Shown in pieces: positions 6,623-10,822 of a stretch of 10,822 bases of DNA. The DNA lies in contig DXYE01000085.1 of the NCBI GenBank assembly GCA_019415985.1, positions 1-10,822 on the forward strand. Direction: 5' to 3'. Position numbers and translations under genes: made by a program. The stretch comes from Clostridiales bacterium. GTDB taxonomy: Bacteria > Bacillota > Clostridia > Oscillospirales > CAG-272. Each line of letters begins with the position of its first letter. Positions within the stretch are counted from its first letter, which is position 1. The notes under the pieces are model-generated. The model did not search any database. It saw only the letters and a program-made list of their open reading frames with translations, and was not told where the DNA came from.

Positions 6623-6706
6623 CTGTGAATAAAAAAGTGGTTGGTCGTTACGATGATTATCACAGCGATCAGAACATCGGACTCACCTCCTTCCAAAGGG
6701 TATAAT

Positions 6707-6744
6707 AAAAAACGACCATACCACACCTCTGTGTGATACAGTCG
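6707..6744 (-). terminator. strong intrinsic terminator or attenuator before the sigma operon
   Basis: On the minus strand a 14-bp stem (6731-6744 with 6713-6726, three G-U pairs) with the 4-base loop AGAG is followed immediately by TTTTTT and further A/T. It lies 123 bases beyond the stop of the XRE-type gene. Only about 15 bases separate its T-tract from the next strong ribosome site, and I see no good promoter in that space. It may therefore act as an attenuator within a longer transcript as well as a simple terminator. Confidence 0.85.
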
Positions 6745-6866
6745 CTTCATGCGTGAATATAAAACCGATGCCAACGGCTCGGCTATGTGTATGCTGATAT
6801 AAAAGCAGCTATGTAGTTTTCTTCTGTTAGGGTCTGCACCTTATCATATGTACCCCCGCGTTCGCC

Positions 6867-7205
6867 TTATGTTTTGCTGAACTTTTCGAGTGAATCCAAA
6901 TAGGTATTGAACCCTTCGCACGCCAGTATCCGCTTTGATACCGGGTATTTCTCGATTCGTTTAGCAATTTTTTTCAGATATATTTCTTCGGGATGAGAAA
7001 ACTCATGAGCCAATAGCTGATCCGTAGTTGCGTTCAATGCATTTGCAATACGAACCGTCATTTCGAGACTTGGCTTTACCCGCCCATTTTCAATCTGACC
7101 AATGTGGCTTGTGGTGCATCCGCACTTTTCCGCAAGGTCCTCCTGCCTGAATCCCTGCGTGACACGGAGCCGCCGAATATTTTGTCCAAAAGTCTTGTAG
7201 TCCAC
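6867..7205 (-). CDS. XRE-family transcriptional regulator
   Basis: This is a 112-residue DNA-binding protein. Residues 6-65 are a Cro/CI-type helix-turn-helix: FGQNIRRLR, then QEDLAEKCGCTTSHIGQIEN as the two DNA-contacting helices, then RVKPSLEMTVRIANALN. A short helical tail, perhaps for dimerisation, follows. Such proteins typically repress their own gene and the element's transfer or excision genes. I prefer the GTG start at 7205, which has AAGGAG nine bases upstream. The ATG at 7226 is in frame, adds seven residues, and has only a distant GGAG. An 8-bp inverted repeat flanks the ribosome site and includes the GTG, which suggests autoregulation. It sits between the partition genes and the sigma operon, each separated by a terminator. 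Confidence 0.88.
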   Translation of the reverse strand: MDYKTFGQNIRRLRVTQGFRQEDLAEKCGCTTSHIGQIENGRVKPSLEMTVRIANALNATTDQLLAHEFSHPEEIYLKKIAKRIEKYPVSKRILACEGFNTYLDSLEKFSKT

Positions 7206-7239
7206 TGTACATATCTCCTTAAACATATTTTAGTGGACT
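7199..7239 (-). promoter_or_regulatory. inverted repeat around the regulator's ribosome site and start
   Basis: AGTCCACT (7199-7206) and AGTGGACT (7232-7239) are perfect 8-bp inverted arms separated by 25 bases. The Shine-Dalgarno AAGGAG lies between them, and the GTG start (7203-7205) is inside one arm. It could be a two-half-site operator for the XRE protein, or an RNA stem that hides the start codon. Confidence 0.5.
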
Positions 7240-7326
7240 CCGCGGCGAAAGTGAAGAGCGCATAAATTGCATACACGCACCATAAGTGTGATATTCAGAA
7301 TTTTTCTTTGTTTTATCTCACCTTAA

Positions 7327-7364
7327 AAGCAAATAAGTCTGCCTATAGTATCAGCAGACTCATT
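7327..7364 (-). terminator. intrinsic terminator of the parM-parR operon
   Basis: On the minus strand AATGAGTCTGC (7354-7364) pairs with GCAGACTTATT (7332-7342) as an 11-bp stem with one G-U pair and an 11-base loop. TGCTTTT follows. It starts six bases after the parR-like stop codon. Confidence 0.75.
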
Positions 7365-7369
7365 TGTGC

Positions 7370-7732
7370 TTAATTGAACATGTCCAAATTATCGAGCATT
7401 TTGGTTATATCCTCTTCCAAAGCCTCGGAAGTTCCACTCATTGAAGTATCCGCTATAGTTTCGGTTGTATGAAGTTCAGATAGCTTTTCCTCCACAATGC
7501 TCCGTATCAACCGTTCCATTTGACTGCGGTCGAAGGCAGGAGCAACCTTAACCTCTATTTTACTATAACCGGACTGTAACTCCGGATGAGCATTGATATA
7601 ATCAGTCAATGCCGAAACAATGATTGTACTTTTTCTGTTGCCCAGGTTTTCCAGCAGTTCGCCGACACGAATCTGATCTTCGCTGTCGGCGCCAAACTGC
7701 AGCGTAAATCTATATTTTCCGTCTTTTCTCAC
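7370..7732 (-). CDS. ParR-like plasmid segregation centromere-binding protein
   Basis: This is a 120-residue protein. The N-terminal ~50 residues (YRFTLQFGADSEDQIRVGEL, then LENLGNRKSTIIVSALTDYI) fit a ribbon-helix-helix fold: a beta strand followed by two helices. The C-terminal half is acidic and helical, as in ParR-type adaptors that dock on the tip of the ParM filament. It starts at GTG 7732 because an in-frame TAG lies just upstream. The ribosome site is poor (only AGGCG close by and AGGA 14 bases away). Translation is therefore probably coupled to parM, whose stop is 18 bases upstream. The partner gene makes the ParR call firm; the sequence alone would support only a small DNA-binding protein. 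Confidence 0.75.
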   Translation of the reverse strand: MRKDGKYRFTLQFGADSEDQIRVGELLENLGNRKSTIIVSALTDYINAHPELQSGYSKIEVKVAPAFDRSQMERLIRSIVEEKLSELHTTETIADTSMSGTSEALEEDITKMLDNLDMFN

Positions 7733-7750
7733 CGCCTATCACACCGTCCT

Positions 7751-8668
7751 TTATGCAGGACGATGGGACAGCTGCACTCTGCCAAGCATTTCGTACCCAA
7801 GCGCATTGGCATTGGGGGACTCCACAAAATCCGCCTTTGCGACCAGCGGAGAAGCCTCCAAAAACGGTCGGAGAAGCAGACTTCCGCCACCGATGAACAC
7901 AGCCGGATTGGAACGGAGATCAACCTGCAGCTCGCGCAGTTGGTTGAGAATATCCTGGGCATGAAGCTTGGTTGCGCCGCAGATCGTCTGCTTAACATCA
8001 TCCGGTAAGATCGTATCCTGCCCGGAAAGGACTGCACTGATATGCTCGTCCTCAATGCGCATATCGTGAAGCGCTCCGACCTTGCGGATGATCTCATTGT
8101 TCATGGTGATGATACCGGTTTCAAGCGAACGGCAGAACTGCAAATCGGGTTTGCCATTTTTCAGGAGCAGCACATCCGTCGTATAGCCGCCGATGTCGAC
8201 AACGAACACGCGAAGCATATTGACTACCATGCTGCTTTTCGGAACAACGGCCGCATATGCCTGTGGGAACACCATAACCTTATCAATCATAATGCTGTAC
8301 GGCTTATCCTTATAAACAAATTTGATAATGCCGTCCCGTTTGAAATACCGGGCGAATTTGTCCTTGAGTACGCCGTAATGCTCCGGCGGCAATCCTACTG
8401 CCAGTTGGATCTGTTCAACGGGGCTGTACCGTCCGGTATCCTCAAGTTCCTTTGCAATGGCAAACAGCGTCAGAATAAAATAGCGCTCGTCCTGCGTTTT
8501 GTCACGCATGTAGCTCAGGCGCTTTCCGCTGGTCGTCCAGTACCGCCCGTCATATTCCAGGATTTCATCCGCCATAGGCGGCTTGACGGTGTGCTCAGAC
8601 AGACCGGATACAAAGGAATGGTGCGGCGTTTTGATGGCATAGTTGCCATGGTCAATTGCAATCAACAT
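7751..8668 (-). CDS. parM: ParM/StbA-family actin-like segregation ATPase
   Basis: This is a 305-residue actin-like ATPase that would polymerise to push apart copies of a circular DNA bound by the ParR-like partner. Actin/Hsp70-fold signatures are visible. Phosphate 1 is AIDHGNYAIKT at residues 4-14, with Asp6. Phosphate 2 is VVDIGGYTTDV at 156-166. The adenosine motif is VFIGGGS at 257-263, and a typical end reads ESPNANALGYEML. The length is usual for Gram-positive ParM relatives. GGAGGA lies seven bases before ATG 8668. A 9-bp inverted repeat sits in the upstream promoter region. The neighbouring ParR-like gene and shared terminator form a type II partition cassette. Confidence 0.88.
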   Translation of the reverse strand: MLIAIDHGNYAIKTPHHSFVSGLSEHTVKPPMADEILEYDGRYWTTSGKRLSYMRDKTQDERYFILTLFAIAKELEDTGRYSPVEQIQLAVGLPPEHYGVLKDKFARYFKRDGIIKFVYKDKPYSIMIDKVMVFPQAYAAVVPKSSMVVNMLRVFVVDIGGYTTDVLLLKNGKPDLQFCRSLETGIITMNNEIIRKVGALHDMRIEDEHISAVLSGQDTILPDDVKQTICGATKLHAQDILNQLRELQVDLRSNPAVFIGGGSLLLRPFLEASPLVAKADFVESPNANALGYEMLGRVQLSHRPA

Positions 8669-8724
8669 ATAAGGTTCCTCCTATATTTCAGTTTTGGATT
8701 TTCATTATCATTACACGGTTCAGT

Positions 8725-8755
8725 ATGCGTATTTACAACGGGAATACGCATTGTA
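8725..8755 (-). promoter_or_regulatory. inverted repeat and possible -10 element upstream of parM
   Basis: ATGCGTATT (8725-8733) and AATACGCAT (8743-8751) are perfect 9-bp inverted arms with a 9-base spacer, 57 bases upstream of parM. A -10-like TACAAT (8750-8755) on the minus strand overlaps the outer arm, with no good -35. Binding there would block the start of transcription, so an operator for ParR or another repressor is plausible. No iteron array of the usual parC type is visible here. Confidence 0.4.
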
Positions 8756-8771
8756 GGGTAAAATAAGCACG

Positions 8772-8800
8772 AAAAAGGGCGAAGCCGAAACCTCGCCCTT
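8772..8800 (-). terminator. intrinsic terminator after the primase gene
   Basis: On the minus strand AAGGGCGAGG (8791-8800) pairs with CTTCGCCCTT (8775-8784) as a 10-bp stem with one G-U pair and a 6-base loop. The stem runs into a TTTTT tract (8772-8776). It lies eight bases beyond the primase stop codon and separates it from parM. Confidence 0.85.
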
Positions 8801-8808
8801 CCGTTTTA

Positions 8809-9870
8809 CTATGATTGCTTTTTCCGGAAAAGATACTCCCAGATATAATCGTCAAGCCCTTTGTAAGCCGGATCCCACAGATAGGTACCATACCGGAAAC
8901 CCATATCGCCGAGCAGCTGCAAAAGATTATTATAGCCGTTCTGCACATGATGGTTGGTGGCGAAATCCATATCGAAAGCCGTTTTGATTTCGGCCAATCC
9001 TTCACTGCGCAGTTCTGTCAGGGTCAGTTCAAGCTGCGTCAGGGTATTCACACCCGGGACAGCCAGAACTGTCAGGCCGGTAAGAGCGTTTATTACATCC
9101 GCTTTCATTGGTCCTTCTGTCAGAACGAGCATCGGGCGTACAGGACCGGACAAATGCGTCCATCCCTCAGCTTTACAGCCGTCTTTTTTCTCGGTACTGG
9201 AGACCCATCGGAATTTGCGCTTTTCCACATTGTCCCGACGGATCTGCAGACCCTGAATTCTCCCGTAGCGGTCACGCACGGGAATCAGAATGCCGCGTTT
9301 CTCATGGATAAAGGTCCATGCACCGCTGTCATCCCGATAAAATCCAGGCACACCGGCAAGATATAAGCCGTCAGACTGCAGTTGCTTTGCGATCTGCGTC
9401 ATACCGACGACCGGCGTTGTTTTATATCCGAGTCTCCCGATATCTGCATCTGTCAGGCCGCGTCCGAGTAGGTTTTCCCTGTGGTCAGAGGCCAGCGTGA
9501 GTTTAGAGAGCAATGCACTATAGGTTGCATGGCGTGCGTCGATATCCGTTAATGGGCATTCCGTATCCGCTTTCGGTAGAATCTTCTGCCGCGGGCGCGA
9601 AGCATTCTCAGGTACTCCCATTCGTGCCAGAATCGCTTTGCGGACTTCGTCGCGCGGAATGCCGGTATATAACGCATATAAATCGAATATTCCGCCGGAA
9701 GCGCCACAGCGCGGGCAACGAAAGACTTCCTTTTTCAAGTTGATATTCAAATGCTTTTTCCGCGGGTTCTCGTCACAGCATGGACACTGTACATAGTACG
9801 AGCTTTGACCGGACGAGGGATACGGTATCCCAAGCAGTGAGATAATATCCCACATATGAATCTTTTCCAT
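8809..9870 (-). CDS. CHC2 zinc-ribbon / Toprim primase-like protein
   Basis: This is a 353-residue protein probably priming or assisting replication of the element. The N-terminal zinc ribbon has Cys29, Cys32, Cys52 and Cys55 (QCPCC and FRCPRCG, followed by GGIFDLYALYTG), as in CHC2 domains that bind template DNA. A linker with a GRGLTDADIGRLGYK segment follows. The catalytic Toprim part shows LTEGPMKADV (conserved Glu), AFDMD, and KGLDDYI near the end. This resembles the DUF3854-type Toprim of mobile-element primases. There is no helicase domain, so it is shorter than a full DnaG or a primase-helicase fusion. AAAGGAGG lies four bases before ATG 9870, directly after a GC-rich hairpin, and a terminator follows the gene. 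Confidence 0.85.
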   Translation of the reverse strand: MEKIHMWDIISLLGIPYPSSGQSSYYVQCPCCDENPRKKHLNINLKKEVFRCPRCGASGGIFDLYALYTGIPRDEVRKAILARMGVPENASRPRQKILPKADTECPLTDIDARHATYSALLSKLTLASDHRENLLGRGLTDADIGRLGYKTTPVVGMTQIAKQLQSDGLYLAGVPGFYRDDSGAWTFIHEKRGILIPVRDRYGRIQGLQIRRDNVEKRKFRWVSSTEKKDGCKAEGWTHLSGPVRPMLVLTEGPMKADVINALTGLTVLAVPGVNTLTQLELTLTELRSEGLAEIKTAFDMDFATNHHVQNGYNNLLQLLGDMGFRYGTYLWDPAYKGLDDYIWEYLFRKKQS

Positions 9871-9883
9871 ACAACCTCCTTTC

Positions 9884-9912
9884 CGGGGACGGCAGGCTTT
9901 CTGCCGCCCCCG
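9884..9912 (-). promoter_or_regulatory. GC-rich intercistronic hairpin before the primase gene
   Basis: On the minus strand CGGGGGCGGCAG (9901-9912) pairs with CTGCCGTCCCCG (9884-9895) in a 12-bp stem with one G-U pair and a 5-base loop. No T-tract follows; GAAAGGAGG, the primase ribosome site, comes at once. It fills most of the 55-base gap. It may set the processing, stability or relative translation of the two cistrons, rather than terminate. Confidence 0.6.
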
Positions 9913-9925
9913 AATTTATTCTGCT

Positions 9926-10684
9926 TCACGCTGAAGCTTTCTGTTGTGCATATTCGCAGATCAGCTTTGCTGCATTGCGAATTTCCTCGCCGCCCGTAAA
10001 CTTTGTTGCACACCACTGGATCGCTTTCGGATCCATCTGCAATACATCGCCCAGCGTCTTTCCACCGTACTTCGTTATCGGGCAAGGAACACGCATGGCC
10101 TGTTCTACCTTTTCTTCAAAGGTGAGTTCTCTTTGCGGCGGCGCTGTTGGCTCCACGGTGTATTCTTCCTCCGTTTCCCGCTCAGGCATAACGGTAGCGT
10201 TTTCATGCGGTGTGCCGCCTGCCTGAGCACTGTTGCCGTTCAGTTCATCCGTGGCAGTATCTTCGAATTCATCACCTGCCATAGCAAACTGCAAACCGAA
10301 GCCGGCGTTACGCAGTGCAATGCCGACGGCTGCCGTCTGTGCCCATTCACGGGGCGAAACAGAAGGTTTATCTGCCAGGTATCCGCGAGAGGCTGTTGCC
10401 TCGGCAAGATAGCATTCCGCACCGTCCTTGTAGCTTGGGTATACCTTAGCTGTTGCCACAAAGCAATCCTTTCCGGGTGATACCGTAATGGCAATACGCC
10501 CTTCGGGATACTTCATACGAAACCACGCCATCTGGATCATAACCGGGAGGCGCTTGCGCACCTCACCGGTTTCCAGGTCGGTATAATCTACCGCAAACGG
10601 TGTCGGATCGAATCCCTCCACCTCGTTGATTCCTTCGATTTTGGCAAGCATAGCCGCCTTATCATTCGAGTTGTTCTGACTCAT
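9926..10684 (-). CDS. DNA-metabolism protein with ExoX-like C-terminal domain
   Basis: This is a 252-residue soluble protein. The N-terminal ~130 residues read as a compact domain with LPVMIQMAWFRMKYPEGRI, then CFVATAKVY and REWAQTAAVGIALRNAGFG. I recognise this pattern from uncharacterised proteins of phages and conjugative elements, perhaps single-strand DNA binding or annealing, but I cannot assign a family firmly. A low-complexity Glu/Thr/Pro-rich linker follows (about 133-190). Residues 199-250 (CPITKYGGKTLGDVLQMDPK, then AIQW) match the small ExoX-like C-terminal module found on nucleases and DNA-processing proteins. No exonuclease catalytic domain is present. AAGGAGG, overlapping the upstream stop codon, lies seven bases before ATG 10684. 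It is the promoter-distal neighbour of an unknown gene and precedes the primase. Confidence 0.75.
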   Translation of the reverse strand: MSQNNSNDKAAMLAKIEGINEVEGFDPTPFAVDYTDLETGEVRKRLPVMIQMAWFRMKYPEGRIAITVSPGKDCFVATAKVYPSYKDGAECYLAEATASRGYLADKPSVSPREWAQTAAVGIALRNAGFGLQFAMAGDEFEDTATDELNGNSAQAGGTPHENATVMPERETEEEYTVEPTAPPQRELTFEEKVEQAMRVPCPITKYGGKTLGDVLQMDPKAIQWCATKFTGGEEIRNAAKLICEYAQQKASA

Positions 10685-10696
10685 TAGAAAGCCTCC

Positions 10697-10822
10697 TTAG
10701 AAATTGATATAGGTGTTGCGATACTGCATCCAGACGGGCAGAATCGTCTTAATGTAATTGTTGATGCAGGTTTTGTACTGTTCCTGCGTAGATGCGCTAA
10801 AGCTGGAGAAACGCTTGCGACC
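10697..10822 (-). CDS. C-terminal fragment of an unidentified gene, cut by the window edge
   Basis: The last 41 codons and TAA stop of a gene running in from beyond the right edge. The fragment is basic and aromatic-rich (GRKRFSSFSASTQEQYKTCI, ending MQYRNTYINF). Its TAA is part of the TAAGGAGG ribosome site of the next gene, and only 12 bases separate stop from start. This tight stop/ribosome-site fusion, typical of operons, is why I accept such a short fragment as coding. I do not recognise the family. Confidence 0.65.
   Translation of the reverse strand, partial: GRKRFSSFSASTQEQYKTCINNYIKTILPVWMQYRNTYINF

Larger units (their letters stand above)
6490..6677 (-). pseudogene. possible small frameshifted gene or two-codon leader ORF
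   Basis: A near-perfect ribosome site, AAGGAGGTGAG (6682-6692), is followed eight bases after GGAGG by ATG-TTC-TGA (6669-6677), a frame of only two codons. In the neighbouring frame, starting at CTG 6672, about 60 codons are open down to 6490. The first residues are hydrophobic (LIAVIIIVTT), as in a small membrane protein. A single-base slip at the start would join the ATG to this frame. Three explanations compete: a decayed or mis-sequenced small gene, programmed frameshifting, or a deliberate minimal leader frame that controls the sigma gene. The last 35 bases overlap the start of the sigma gene, and the palindrome cluster lies inside, which weakens the coding case. Confidence 0.3.

Noticed and set aside
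6490..6774. Full-length 94-codon minus-strand frame as an ordinary gene
   Set aside because: Its upstream starts lack ribosome sites and the first part runs through a strong intrinsic terminator. Only the part after the strong ribosome site is considered, as a possible frameshifted or leader frame.
6783..6839. 18-codon frame from GTG 6839 (begins MQTLTEENYI) before the terminator, as a leader peptide
   Set aside because: The ribosome site is poor, and nothing in its codons or in the downstream stem links its translation to an alternative pairing.
8042..8761. Plus-strand open frame of 239 codons
   Set aside because: It lies antisense over the ParM gene, whose ATPase motifs are clear, and its own translation has no family features.
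1..10822. CRISPR array, insertion sequence, tRNA or rRNA gene
   Set aside because: I saw no spaced direct repeats, no transposase frame other than the serine recombinases, and no tRNA-like cloverleaf or rRNA-like sequence.

Overview
The window looks like one end of an integrative and conjugative element (or a related integrating plasmid-like element) from a Clostridia-type Bacillota, probably a gut species. The grounds are the gene families: tandem large serine recombinases, a small conjugative-transposon sigma-like factor with its helix-turn-helix partner, a Gram-positive ParM/ParR pair, and a CHC2/Toprim primase. Strong AGGAGG-type ribosome binding sites and frequent U-tract terminators fit the same group. 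I cannot name a species. Every gene I can support is on the minus strand, so the operons read from the right edge to the left edge.

Right part (about 8800-10822), DNA metabolism: the last 41 codons of an unidentified protein, then a 252-residue protein with an ExoX-like C-terminal domain, then a CHC2 zinc-ribbon/Toprim primase-like protein. The gene order is tight, a GC-rich hairpin lies just before the primase ribosome binding site, and a terminator closes the unit. Centre right (7324-8755), maintenance: an actin-like ParM followed by a small ParR-like protein, with a promoter-proximal inverted repeat in front and a terminator behind.

Centre (5872-7239), regulation: an XRE-family repressor-like gene, then an intrinsic terminator. 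Next comes an unusual 190-bp leader holding a strong ribosome binding site on a two-codon reading frame and a cluster of CATGCC/GGCATG palindromes. After it come a sigma-70 region-4 protein and a small HTH_16-like protein whose start overlaps the sigma stop (ATGA), then another terminator.

Between that terminator and the next gene (5501-5871) there is no convincing protein gene. The stretch carries several long-range complementary arms on the minus strand and is the best candidate here for an undescribed structured RNA or leader system. It is followed by a small DUF6870-like gene and a good promoter.

Left part (148-5102), integration and excision: three different, apparently intact large serine recombinases in one operon. 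Each downstream cistron is translated from an identical Shine-Dalgarno block embedded in the C-terminal codons of the preceding gene. Beyond the last recombinase, at 59-77, a short inverted repeat sits where the sequence changes character, and bases 1-57 read as an open frame. This is the likely element boundary with interrupted flanking DNA.

Inferred joint role: ParMR and the primase/ExoX-like genes serve a replicating or circular stage, the repressor and sigma-like genes control switching, and the three recombinases carry out integration and excision. The sequence does not show relaxase or type IV secretion genes, which would have to lie beyond the right edge.
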